Origin: an uncultured Lachnospiraceae bacterium
GTDB taxonomy: Bacteria > Bacillota > Clostridia > Lachnospirales > Lachnospiraceae
NCBI GenBank assembly: GCA_946414825.1
Contig: CAMKQB010000001.1
Span: 1-62,866 of the forward strand
Direction of reading: 5' to 3'
Length of the DNA stretch: 62,866 nucleotides
Shown: one piece after another, positions 10,601 to 19,020 of the stretch
Numbering within the stretch: position 1 is the stretch's first letter
Layout of the letters: every line of letters begins with the position of its first letter
Program-made: the position numbers and the translations under genes
Notes under the pieces: generated by a model
What the model was told of the DNA's origin: nothing
Seen by the model: the letters and a program-made list of their open reading frames with translations, nothing else
Database searches by the model: none

Positions 10601-12360
10601 GCTTTAGTGATACTGAAATCACAGACAGGGTCATAAGCATGGACGCGGGGAGTTGGTGCTATATCAAGCAAAGCAGTGTACTGCCCTACATTCTTAGGAA
10701 CCACCGTTGAATATGTGCTATCATCAGCGTTCTTCACCTTATACTTATATGTCATTTCTCCGTCGCCAGTATAGCCGGATAGAACAAATTCCGGAGTGGT
10801 ACCATATTCAAACTTGCCATCTTCCGAAGTAGTGGCCAGTGTAGGATGAAGTATTACAGGGTTTTTTGTCATCTGTAATTCGCCATTACTTTCAGCAATC
10901 CAGAATCCATCCATGGTACATGTGAAGTACTGTTCCGGATCTGTTCCACTGTTATTTGCAGAATACCCAGTAGTAAAGATGTAAGAATTTAAATCCATAC
11001 TACCAGTTTTATTTTGAAAACCTACTTTGATTTTGGTACTATTCGAAAGCGTACCTACATTTACTTTTGCTCCACCATACGGAAAATAAATATCCTTATA
11101 GGTATCACTTGTTCCCGAATAAATAAATGTTGGTGAACCTGACATATTAAATTTTAGAAAATTACTATAAATCGCTTCAATACATGAATTCCCACATTCT
11201 ATAGTTCCACCACTTAAATTCAGATAACCTTTACCATTAACATAAGATGTATAAATTGCATAATTTCCATTTGAAACAAGCTTTCCTCCTGACATATTGA
11301 ATGTAGCATATCCTTGTATGTATATTCCTTCGTTACCACATATAATAGTTCCACTATGTAGATTTAAAGTTCCCCCCGATACTTTTACAGATTTTGAATC
11401 ATTATTAATTACACCACCATCTTCAGATGAATATATATCAAGCACAACCTTGCTGCCATTAATTGATAATCCATCTCCAGTAAATGTAACTGTATGACCA
11501 TTTAAACATAGACCTATTTTCGCTTGAGGAGACCAACTTGCCAAGGTTACATTCTGAGTCAGATAATAGTTTCCGGCTTCTGCAGGAAGGCTATCTGTTG
11601 CTTCCCATGCAGCAAACGAAACTCCATCATGTTCATGAGTTTCAGGAACTGTCCCCTCGCCATCACCTTCAGATGTCAGACCTAGCATATAGTACGAAAA
11701 ACCATCTGTAACAACCACAACAGTATCACCAGTTTCAGATATAACCTCCAGCTTATCTGCATCCACTGCACCATTATCAGTGTTTATGTGATACACATCT
11801 GACACAGAGGTATCCTCTGATATTTCTGGAGTTGTAAAGGAAACCTTAACATTTCCAGCACTGGTATCAGGCTGGATTTCAGTTCCATCAGCAGCATAAA
11901 CAGTAATATCAAATATCATGTTACTTGTAACATTCGTATCGTTTCCTCTAAGTCTGTTAACCTCGGAAAGAATACCTGCATTCTCTGCTTCTGATTCCTG
12001 AACCCTTCTAACAGACAGGGTGGAACCTTCAGGGAACACTCCCTCATCAGCCATAACTCTGACTGTAACCCCATCTACAGTTTGCTGACTATCAAAAGCA
12101 TCAGCCTCTGGTTCACTTTCTTCCTGAGACATTTCCAGTATCTGCTGAGGTTCCACTTCTTCTTCCTCATTCTGATTAGTAATATCCAGTAAACCATCCG
12201 CCATTTTCTCGGATGTTTCTTCTTCATATTCAGCATCTGTCACTGTCGCAACAGATATCTCGCCAGCCATAACGTTACTAACAGGAATAGGCAGAACACC
12301 AAAAACAAGCCCTGCCACCAGTATCCACGCTATGCCCTTTTTAAGTATTTTTTCATCCAT
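7666..12360 (-). CDS. Large duplicated cell-surface protein with beta-helix-like and MBG-like domains and a VKTGD sortase signal
   Basis: The protein has 1564 residues from the ATG at 12360, chosen because GGAGGG precedes it and a signal peptide follows directly (cleavage after PVSNVMA, about residue 32). After an acidic region come two similar modules of about 600 residues, starting near 243 (HEHDGVSFAAW) and 849 (HTHNKITFIPW). Each has a glycine/serine-rich stretch with LCLNGH and many NMSGG/NLSGG turns, like parallel beta-helices. Each then has Ig-like segments, an MBG-like domain (KAPLTVRPQNKTIYYGD; KAKLTVTPSNQTIGYSE) and a conserved AFKL domain. The C-terminus has a Glu/Lys/Ser-rich wall spanner, VKTGD (about 1523), a hydrophobic segment and KKRNE, a sortase-type anchor variant. 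It is probably an adhesin or polysaccharide-binding surface protein; the ligand is unknown. Confidence 0.85.
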   Translation of the reverse strand: MDEKILKKGIAWILVAGLVFGVLPIPVSNVMAGEISVATVTDAEYEEETSEKMADGLLDITNQNEEEEVEPQQILEMSQEESEPEADAFDSQQTVDGVTVRVMADEGVFPEGSTLSVRRVQESEAENAGILSEVNRLRGNDTNVTSNMIFDITVYAADGTEIQPDTSAGNVKVSFTTPEISEDTSVSDVYHINTDNGAVDADKLEVISETGDTVVVVTDGFSYYMLGLTSEGDGEGTVPETHEHDGVSFAAWEATDSLPAEAGNYYLTQNVTLASWSPQAKIGLCLNGHTVTFTGDGLSINGSKVVLDIYSSEDGGVINNDSKSVKVSGGTLNLHSGTIICGNEGIYIQGYATFNMSGGKLVSNGNYAIYTSYVNGKGYLNLSGGTIECGNSCIEAIYSNFLKFNMSGSPTFIYSGTSDTYKDIYFPYGGAKVNVGTLSNSTKIKVGFQNKTGSMDLNSYIFTTGYSANNSGTDPEQYFTCTMDGFWIAESNGELQMTKNPVILHPTLATTSEDGKFEYGTTPEFVLSGYTGDGEMTYKYKVKNADDSTYSTVVPKNVGQYTALLDIAPTPRVHAYDPVCDFSITKAPLTVRPQNKTIYYGDPLPAGEIVCDGFKYDDTTDNLEGTPSFTYKSATGESYNVESPADTYTISVSGVTSDNYDITFETGTLTVIKPGKSRVFIPVKGDDTAAFKLLSTNEEMLNAILTDADENSYINGADAITTMTIDCATLSSNEVTAIKNAFGSEAEVGLCFDTKTYKQIGSNPKTQVGTLESSASFSIDVPSDLLIDDISTERNYKVVRISNGVATDITTGYDAATNVASAATDQFAKIALVYIDKNIDKPAPDSDSHTHNKITFIPWQLTGSLPSDAGSYYLTNDVELGGWYLGEDVNLCLNGHSITITSNYIQIKDGATLSIFACEGGRINSAQSVRLNAGGTLNLYGGTISRGGEAVTVNGVFNMSGGTVSNGTVVVESAGVFNMSKGTITGIDNPIGNGVVNIKSGGTFNLSGGSISGNKINKGAIEYSSGTFRLSGNPTFSNNTTYGNTYSDIFILNNTNNKISVGKLTNTIPISVGFQNQTGVSGGTIPSFVITSGYKANNGDDLPENHFVSKLVGYRIDQNTDGEVILTCVKDPISPTVSVADCIYGETPDVTIEGNPGNGTPKIEYKESTAEDSAYSETPPTKAGSYKVRVTIPETVKYRSGTAEQTFEIKKAKLTVTPSNQTIGYSEMPSDENVTLSYEGFKYDDTADSITGTPVYTYTDSESHEGGNEYTADSASGKYYIHVSGLSSDNYEIVYTAGVLSVLPLGIQPIECVGYSSDAFKLVSPDTDVVNAVLDKNDDKRVSQGAAAKITINVETADPTDEEIVKIRQAAGNGASVGVCYDVSVFKEITGQDREAVRELETPIRFGLSIPDDMKNTDPKVNRVYKVVRLHRGTAEALSTETGTEGNSVVTESDKFSIYAITFTDEEVIVPEPEEIISEPEEIVPAKDEDTVKPETPKEETTEEKKSDDSKPEEKSSAGSSQVKTGDGMNTAFPIYLLIMTIINICLLVALKWKYNNIQKKRNE

Positions 12361-12408
12361 ATTTGACCCTCCAAAAACCGCTAAAGAGCACCTATTCCGC
12401 ATAGTATA

Positions 12409-12438
12409 ATTATACTTTAAAATGCCCAAAACTAGCAA
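12409..12438 (-). promoter_or_regulatory. Promoter of the surface-protein gene with overlapping palindrome
   Basis: On the minus strand TTGCTA (12433-12438) is 18 bases from TATAAT (12409-12414). The -10 box lies inside a perfect 14-base palindrome, AGTATAATTATACT (12403-12416), which could be an operator. Distance to the start at 12360 is about 40 bases. Confidence 0.45.
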
Positions 12439-12532
12439 TATTCTTCACAAACAAATCATACAAATCATTACAATTAATAAGGCACATTTCCTCATTTTTA
12501 ATTGTACCCAAACAAGGACAACAAATGAGCAA

Positions 12533-12566
12533 CAAAAAAGCGGAGACGACAACATCGCCTCCGCTG
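12533..12566 (-). terminator. Rho-independent terminator of the RND gene
   Basis: On the minus strand the stem AGCGGAGGCGA / TCGTCTCCGCT (one G-U pair) with loop TGTTG is followed by a run of T. It lies about 45 bases after the RND stop. Confidence 0.88.
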
Positions 12567-12609
12567 AAAATCACTTAAATATTGATTCATGATTAGCTAT
12601 ATTCCAGAA

Positions 12610-15600
12610 CTACAGTTCTTCTTCTCTCATATCCTTTTCTTTATTAAACGCATCGTAGAGGCAAGGTACAAGAACGAGTGTAAGTATAGTTCCGTATACA
12701 AGTCCTCCCACAACTACGATAGCCATTGGCTGTGACATCTCAACACCCTTACCCATACCAATTGCCATAGTTGACATAGAGATGATAGTTGTGAGTGCTG
12801 TCATAAGTACTGGACGTAAACGAGTCTTAGCAGATGTTACTATGGCATCCTTCTTGCCCATTCCTTCACGTCTCAACTGATTAACGTAGTCTACAAGCAC
12901 GATACCATTATTAACTATAATACCTGCCAGCATAACGAAACCAATCATGGCTATAACTGATACAGCCTTTCCGCAGAAGAACAGTGAGAAGAATCCTCCC
13001 GTAAATGCCAAAGGTATTGTAAACATGATAATAAATGGTGACTTAAGACTCTGGAACTGAGCTACCATTATCAGATAGATAAGGATAACTGCAAGAAGCA
13101 TCATGAGAAGCACCTGACGCATAGCATCATTTATTGTCTCATTTTCGCCCTGAAGATCTACTGAATATCCCTCAGGAATAGCCATATCATTTATCTTTCT
13201 CTGAACTTCGTTTCCTACGATACCTACATTTCTTGTTCCATCTAAGGTTCCAGAAACATTTATATATCTATTCTGATTATCACGAAGCACAGTTGATAGT
13301 TCTTCCTGTTCTGAGAAGGTTACTATCCTTGACAGAGGAATTTCTTTAGTCTCATTTGTTTCTCTATCTGTATATTCAAACTTGAGCTTCTTGAGATCAT
13401 CTATAGTTACCGTTGCCTGTTTATCAGTCTTAACGAAAACATCGTAATCCTTGATATCAGTTTCAATGGCTGTAGTAGACTGAGTCGATGCAAGTTCACC
13501 GGCAACAGTTGTAAATACCTGAGCAACAGTCATACCGTAATCGGCCGCTTTTTCTTTATTAACAGATATCACAAAGGTCTGTGTCATATTATCCAGACCA
13601 TTATCTACGTCCTCGATTCCATCGACACCTTCGAGAATCTCCGCAGCATCTCCAGCAAGCTTTTGAAGTGTCTGCATATCACGACCCTTGATCATTATAG
13701 ACACTCCGCTTCCCGAAAGCATTGACATATCCATAAGCTCTGCACTGACATCCATCTGGCAATCCAGACCCTCACCAGCCTTATTTATTTTCTCAACTAT
13801 TTCATCATTTGAAAGCTTTGAATCTTCTTTCAGAAGAACATATATTGAAACCGAATTATCTCCCCCACCTGACAGAGCTCCGAGTGTAGAGCCATTTCCA
13901 ATCATCGCACCGATTGTTTCTATCTCATCAATACTCTGCAGATTTTCCACAAGCTGGTCACTGTAGGAGGTCATTTCTTCAAATGTTCTCTCCTCCTCAT
14001 CTGGAGCTGACAGTGTAATCGTCACCTGATCACTCTGCATTTCAGGCATGAATTCCGTTCCTCTTGAAAGGGCAAGTGCAACTGAAGCTCCCATCAGAAG
14101 AAGCATAACAACGAATACAAGAGGTTTAAATCTAAGTGCACCTCTGATAATCTTGTCATAAACTCTCATAAATGCATTATCGCCGCTAGTTTCCTTCTCC
14201 TTTGAATTTTTCAGAAGCCCCTGAGCCATAGCAGGAACCAGTGTAAGCGCAACAAGGAGTGAAGCAAGAAGCGTAAATGCAATCGTGAGGCCCATATCTA
14301 CAAAGAGCTGTCTGGTAAGACCATCTGTAAATACTATAGGCAGGAATACGCACATAGTTGTCAGTGTTGATGAGGTGATGGCACCTGCCACCTGGCTGGC
14401 TCCGTATACTGCAGCCTTCTTGATAGTCTCGCCTTCCTTACGAAGTCTATATATATTCTCAATAACTACGATGGAGTTATCCACCAGCATTCCTATACCC
14501 AGCGTGAGACCCGACATAGAAATGATATTGAGGGAAATCTTTGTAAAGTACATAAGCACTATTGCAAAAATAACTGAAAGTGGAATAGCACAGGCAATAA
14601 TGATAGTTGGTTTAATATCTCTCAGGAATATGATAAGCACGAGGATGGCAAGAGCCGCACCAAGTATCATATTCTGAAGAATAGACTTAACAATTATATC
14701 TATATATACACCCTGATTCATAAGAACTGCGAAATTCAGGCCGTTATTCTCAGTTTTTTCAAGGCTATCAAACTTATCCAGAACTCTATCTGTTACTTCA
14801 CCGGTTGAGTAACCTGTCTGCTTCTCAAAGGAGATAAGGATACCTGGCTCTCCATTTAACTTAGCATATACTTCTTCGGAATCATCTACCACCTTTACGT
14901 CAGCAACATCTGACAGCTTGATAACTCCCACATTATCCATATTCAGATCTATAAGAACTGTATCTGCAAGCTCATCTGCATCGGATATATCCTCTCCAAC
15001 CTTTACAAGATACTGGCCATCATCACTATCTGCATAACCAGCAGGCATTTCGAAGTTCTGAGCTATCAGAAGATTATTTAATGTCTCTATTGAGAGAACC
15101 GTATCCAGATCGGCTGCATCCTTTGTAGTCTCCAGAGTATCCTCAACTGTATCCTCTGCCATCCGAATCTGGGCAAGCCCCTGTGATAATGTAGCTGATG
15201 TTTCAGCAAGTGTTATAGACTGCTCAATCTCAGCCTTGTTAATCATCTGAAGTCCGTCGCTGGTCTGCTGTTTTCCAGAATTGATCTGCTCCAGACCGCT
15301 ATCTATAGCGCTTATTCCGGCATCAACCTCAGCCTTGCTGGTTTCCAGCTGAACAACAGCAGCAGGTATATCTTCATATGAATTAAGTTCTATTCCATAT
15401 AAACTAAGTGCCGATGCTGTGCTTGAAATCTGTGTATTTATTCCATCAAGTGTAGTCTGAAGTTCGGCGCGCTTAGCCTCAAGCTCAGCCTTCTGAGCTC
15501 TGGCCTCTTCAATACCTTGACCAGTAGTAGCTGAAAATGTAGCATCATCAAGCATTCCCTGATCATACATATCTATGGCCTGACTCAAACCACCGATAGC

Positions 15601-16500
15601 TGAATCTATACCAGCTATACCTTCCTCTACTTGCTTGGCACCTTCATATGCCTTGTTTAAATTATCAATTGCAGTAGCAAGAGTAGAAGAAGTTCCCGCA
15701 AGAGTAGTTCTCTGGGTTTCCAGTTCACTACCCTTTTCATAGAGCTCCTGCTGTGCATCCTGGAGTGTGCTTTTATTCTCACTTATAGTATCAGCAAGTG
15801 TTGTCTTACCTGACGCTATAGCCTGCTGACCTGACTCTATCTGTTCCTTATTAGTTGCAAGCTCGTCCTTTGTATCTGCGAACTTATCATCTATCTCATC
15901 CATTATCTTAGCATTCAGCTTATCTATTTTCTTCTGGTTCATGGTAACCTGAATAGTTTCAGTGATACCACCAGTTGCAGAAACAGAAGCAACACCCTCT
16001 ACACTTTCAAGCTGAGGAAGAATTTCTGTTTCTACATATTCGCTAAGCTGAAGATTATCCATCTCTTCAACATTTGCCGCCGCAACCATAACAGGAAGCA
16101 TATCAGGATTAAGCTGCATTACTATCGGTGTTCCGATACTTTCATCAAAGGTACCCTTCACCTGATCCAGACTCTGCTGAATCTCAATCATGGTAGCATC
16201 CATATTGGCGCTCTGTTCGTACTCCACAATGATAGTAGAATAACTATTATTCGACATGGACTGGATATTCTTAACATTTGACGTAGTTGCAAGAGACGAT
16301 TCGATTGGGGCTGTAACATCTCTTTCAACCGCCTCTGGGCTGGCTCCCATATCAGTAGTAATAATCATTACATATGGAAGATTCATATCAGGAAGCAAAT
16401 CCGCGTTCATTCGCATCATTGCTACTACTCCTATAACGATTACCGCAACTACAGCAACGAATACCGTATAAGGTCTACGCACACTAAATTTTGATATCAT
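12610..16500 (-). CDS. RND family efflux permease with a coiled-coil insertion
   Basis: A proton-driven exporter of the HAE/AcrB superfamily, 1296 residues against about 1040 in AcrB. It begins FSVRRPYTVFVAVVAVIVIGVV (first membrane helix), followed by periplasmic-type porter motifs (ADLLPDMNLPYV, ASPEAVERDVTAPIE). Residues about 190-455 are a Gln/Ala/Glu-rich coiled coil, found in many Firmicutes members, which may replace the separate adaptor and outer-membrane parts. Two helix clusters follow (LRDIKPTIIIACAIPLSVIFA, TLGIGMLVDNSIVVIENIYR; then VAQFQSLKSPFIIMFTIPLAF and MLAGIIVNNGIVLVDYVNQLR). The substrate cannot be inferred. GGAG precedes the start. It stands alone between two terminators. 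Confidence 0.93.
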   Translation of the reverse strand: MISKFSVRRPYTVFVAVVAVIVIGVVAMMRMNADLLPDMNLPYVMIITTDMGASPEAVERDVTAPIESSLATTSNVKNIQSMSNNSYSTIIVEYEQSANMDATMIEIQQSLDQVKGTFDESIGTPIVMQLNPDMLPVMVAAANVEEMDNLQLSEYVETEILPQLESVEGVASVSATGGITETIQVTMNQKKIDKLNAKIMDEIDDKFADTKDELATNKEQIESGQQAIASGKTTLADTISENKSTLQDAQQELYEKGSELETQRTTLAGTSSTLATAIDNLNKAYEGAKQVEEGIAGIDSAIGGLSQAIDMYDQGMLDDATFSATTGQGIEEARAQKAELEAKRAELQTTLDGINTQISSTASALSLYGIELNSYEDIPAAVVQLETSKAEVDAGISAIDSGLEQINSGKQQTSDGLQMINKAEIEQSITLAETSATLSQGLAQIRMAEDTVEDTLETTKDAADLDTVLSIETLNNLLIAQNFEMPAGYADSDDGQYLVKVGEDISDADELADTVLIDLNMDNVGVIKLSDVADVKVVDDSEEVYAKLNGEPGILISFEKQTGYSTGEVTDRVLDKFDSLEKTENNGLNFAVLMNQGVYIDIIVKSILQNMILGAALAILVLIIFLRDIKPTIIIACAIPLSVIFAIVLMYFTKISLNIISMSGLTLGIGMLVDNSIVVIENIYRLRKEGETIKKAAVYGASQVAGAITSSTLTTMCVFLPIVFTDGLTRQLFVDMGLTIAFTLLASLLVALTLVPAMAQGLLKNSKEKETSGDNAFMRVYDKIIRGALRFKPLVFVVMLLLMGASVALALSRGTEFMPEMQSDQVTITLSAPDEEERTFEEMTSYSDQLVENLQSIDEIETIGAMIGNGSTLGALSGGGDNSVSIYVLLKEDSKLSNDEIVEKINKAGEGLDCQMDVSAELMDMSMLSGSGVSIMIKGRDMQTLQKLAGDAAEILEGVDGIEDVDNGLDNMTQTFVISVNKEKAADYGMTVAQVFTTVAGELASTQSTTAIETDIKDYDVFVKTDKQATVTIDDLKKLKFEYTDRETNETKEIPLSRIVTFSEQEELSTVLRDNQNRYINVSGTLDGTRNVGIVGNEVQRKINDMAIPEGYSVDLQGENETINDAMRQVLLMMLLAVILIYLIMVAQFQSLKSPFIIMFTIPLAFTGGFFSLFFCGKAVSVIAMIGFVMLAGIIVNNGIVLVDYVNQLRREGMGKKDAIVTSAKTRLRPVLMTALTTIISMSTMAIGMGKGVEMSQPMAIVVVGGLVYGTILTLVLVPCLYDAFNKEKDMREEEL

Positions 16501-16556
16501 ATTTTTCTCCGTCTAAGTTTTTTCTTATCTTAATATACAAAAGCTTCAATAAAATA

Positions 16557-16600
16557 AAAACTGTAAAGTTGCGCCAAGGGGCAACAACTTTACAGTTTAC
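16557..16600 (-). terminator. Rho-independent terminator of the GGDEF/EAL gene
   Basis: On the minus strand the arms AAACTGTAAAGTTG and CAACTTTACAGTTT form a long stem around TTGCCCCTTGGCG and are followed by TTTTATTTT. It separates this gene from the RND gene. Confidence 0.88.
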
Positions 16601-16650
16601 ATGTTTTGTAAAATTATTTCAATACCAATTTAATGTATTTAACTCTAATT

Positions 16651-18999
16651 TTATGCACTAAACTTTAAATCCTCTAATGGAACAGGCTTGCTGAATAAGA
16701 ATCCCTGTGCCATATTCACTTTAGCATCTTTAATAAACTCAAGCTGCTTCTCAGTTTCAACGCCTTCAACGAGAGATCTCAGCCCAAGGTTTCTAATCAT
16801 TTCTATAATAGATTTAACTATAGTAGGTGTCTGATCATTTGAATCAAGCGTTCTCATGAACTTCATATCTACCTTTACAACATCAAAACTGAAATCCTGG
16901 AGAGAATTAAGGGATGAATATCCACTACCAAAATCATCCATCCATATCTCAAAGCCAAAGCTCTTGAGTTCATTTATCTTCTGCTTCAGTTCTTCACTAT
17001 CCTTCTCAAGGGCACTCTCTGTAACCTCAATATGAAGATTCTTCAGCTCAACCTCATTATCCTCAACCTCTTTCTTAATGAAACTAACTATATCTGTAAG
17101 CATGAAATCAAGTCTTGAAAGGTTTATAGAAACCGGCACATCTCTTCCAGCCATTTCCCTGAGCCTATTCTGATCTAAACAAACCTTTCTTGCAATGAAC
17201 TTATCTACCTTATGTATAAGCTTTGAATTCTCAAGTACAGGTATGAAATCTCCCGGCGAAAGGAATCCATGTATTGGATCTATCCATCTTGCAAGAGCTT
17301 CCAGCTCTATTATCTTACCGGTAGATATATCAATTACCGGCTGATAATATACCTTAAGATACTCATTTTCCACAGCCTCATCTACATGAGATATTACATA
17401 TTGCTCAAGCTTATTTCTTCCCTCAAGTTCCTCATCATAATATGCACGAGTCACTTCGTAATCATGTTTAATACTATCACAAGCAAGCTTAGCCTTATCA
17501 CAGGTAGCACCTACATATTCGCCTTCTGTACAATACGCTATTCCGACCTTCAGGTCCATTTTCGCATTTCCGAAGAGCGGTTTTACACGATTCATTATAT
17601 CTTCATAAGCTTCATCAAACCTGAACTCATAAACCATTGTAACGAAATGGTCTTCTGAGAATCTTGAGACGAGTCTGCCTGGAAATGCTTCCTGAAGAAT
17701 TACTGCTATGTCCTTAAGGAGCTTATCTCCCTTTCGGAAGCCATACATTTCATTGTAGCTACGGAAGTTACTTATGTTGAAATAAAGTACTACAGGCTTC
17801 TTATCATATTCCACCAGGTTATTAAGTATCTCATCCACACGGATGCGGAAGAAGTGCATATTTGGAAGACCTGTTACTTCGTCCAGGCTGTGTGCACTTG
17901 GATTAATTGATACTTCACTAAGAATATCCGTCTGTCTCTTTAGGCTTCGATCATATTCATAGCTCGCTATCTGACCTCTGCCATTGTTCTTAAGCTCCAG
18001 CAGTCGTACATCCGCATGTCTCTGAAATTCTGACATATCATCCATAGATTCAGGAGTACCACTCATATATACAACTGTGCAGTTAGGATGAATATGCTTA
18101 TCCTTGATAATAGAATCTCCAAAGCTATCCTTGACTTTCTGAACCTTTTCCTTAAATTCATCTCCGGAACAGGATTCATTTATAACCATGATCTTATCGC
18201 TCTCAAATCTGTAGCAATTTTCTATGCCAAATTCACGTCCGACCATTTTACCAAGGTGGGTCATCATATCTTCACCGAAGTCATGACCATATATATCATT
18301 GAAGAACTTGAAGTAATCAATATCAACTAAGCCGACTATTATACTCTTCCCTACAAATTTTTCAGAATCGACTCTCAGAGCATATCTGTTCTTCAGACCC
18401 GTTATCTCATCATGTCTGGCTCTTCGCTCAGATAATACATAGTTCTCGATATTATCATATCGTTCAGCAAGAACAAATAGATTCAGAAACATTGAACCCA
18501 TGAAGAAGCTCAGTGCATGCACCAGATCCAAATCGAAAACCTCTGGATTCTTGGTAAAGTAACCCAACACAAGATACATGGCCATAATCCCGATAATATA
18601 GGAAAGATGTCTAACCGGATTATCCAAAATAAATGCCGGCAAGGTTACGATAAGCAGGAAAAATGTAATAGTAATACTATTAGGATCCCACACCGTGCCC
18701 ATCAACGCACCAAATACCAATACAGGAAGCTGAATCAGGTATAAGAAAAGTGTACTTCTCTTGATATGATTCTTTATAAAGTAATTTCTAATAACAAACG
18801 CCACCAGAAAATACACCACCAGAATGATACTCTGAAAATATCCATTTGTTTTTCTGATAAATACATTTGACAGCAGATTAACAATTGCAACGATAGTACC
18901 AACCAACAGAAATGTCTGACTGGCGATATCATTTCTTATTACGACCTCGTCCTTGTATTTATAATATCTTTTAATACTTAGTCTTTTTAAAAATTTCAT
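16651..18999 (-). CDS. Membrane GGDEF-GGDEF-EAL cyclic-di-GMP phosphodiesterase
   Basis: The 782-residue protein opens with about six membrane helices (residues ~25-175). A degenerate GGDEF domain follows (~195-330: HDEITGLKNR, signature replaced by ESDKI), then a second degenerate one (~375-510: LDEVTGLPN, signature replaced by SEDHF), then an EAL domain (~545-780). The EAL part keeps the catalytic set: ELEALARW, SINLSRLDF, VTESALE, WMDDFGSGYSS, VVKVDMKF, EGVET and MAQGFLFSKP. It should therefore hydrolyse c-di-GMP, while the GGDEF domains lack the active-site signature and may be regulatory. Two GGDEF copies in one chain are unusual. It starts 21 bases after the phosphoglucomutase stop, so it is probably co-transcribed with it. 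Confidence 0.9.
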   Translation of the reverse strand: MKFLKRLSIKRYYKYKDEVVIRNDIASQTFLLVGTIVAIVNLLSNVFIRKTNGYFQSIILVVYFLVAFVIRNYFIKNHIKRSTLFLYLIQLPVLVFGALMGTVWDPNSITITFFLLIVTLPAFILDNPVRHLSYIIGIMAMYLVLGYFTKNPEVFDLDLVHALSFFMGSMFLNLFVLAERYDNIENYVLSERRARHDEITGLKNRYALRVDSEKFVGKSIIVGLVDIDYFKFFNDIYGHDFGEDMMTHLGKMVGREFGIENCYRFESDKIMVINESCSGDEFKEKVQKVKDSFGDSIIKDKHIHPNCTVVYMSGTPESMDDMSEFQRHADVRLLELKNNGRGQIASYEYDRSLKRQTDILSEVSINPSAHSLDEVTGLPNMHFFRIRVDEILNNLVEYDKKPVVLYFNISNFRSYNEMYGFRKGDKLLKDIAVILQEAFPGRLVSRFSEDHFVTMVYEFRFDEAYEDIMNRVKPLFGNAKMDLKVGIAYCTEGEYVGATCDKAKLACDSIKHDYEVTRAYYDEELEGRNKLEQYVISHVDEAVENEYLKVYYQPVIDISTGKIIELEALARWIDPIHGFLSPGDFIPVLENSKLIHKVDKFIARKVCLDQNRLREMAGRDVPVSINLSRLDFMLTDIVSFIKKEVEDNEVELKNLHIEVTESALEKDSEELKQKINELKSFGFEIWMDDFGSGYSSLNSLQDFSFDVVKVDMKFMRTLDSNDQTPTIVKSIIEMIRNLGLRSLVEGVETEKQLEFIKDAKVNMAQGFLFSKPVPLEDLKFSA

Positions 19000-19020
19000 G
19001 CTACACCTACTTTAGGTTAA

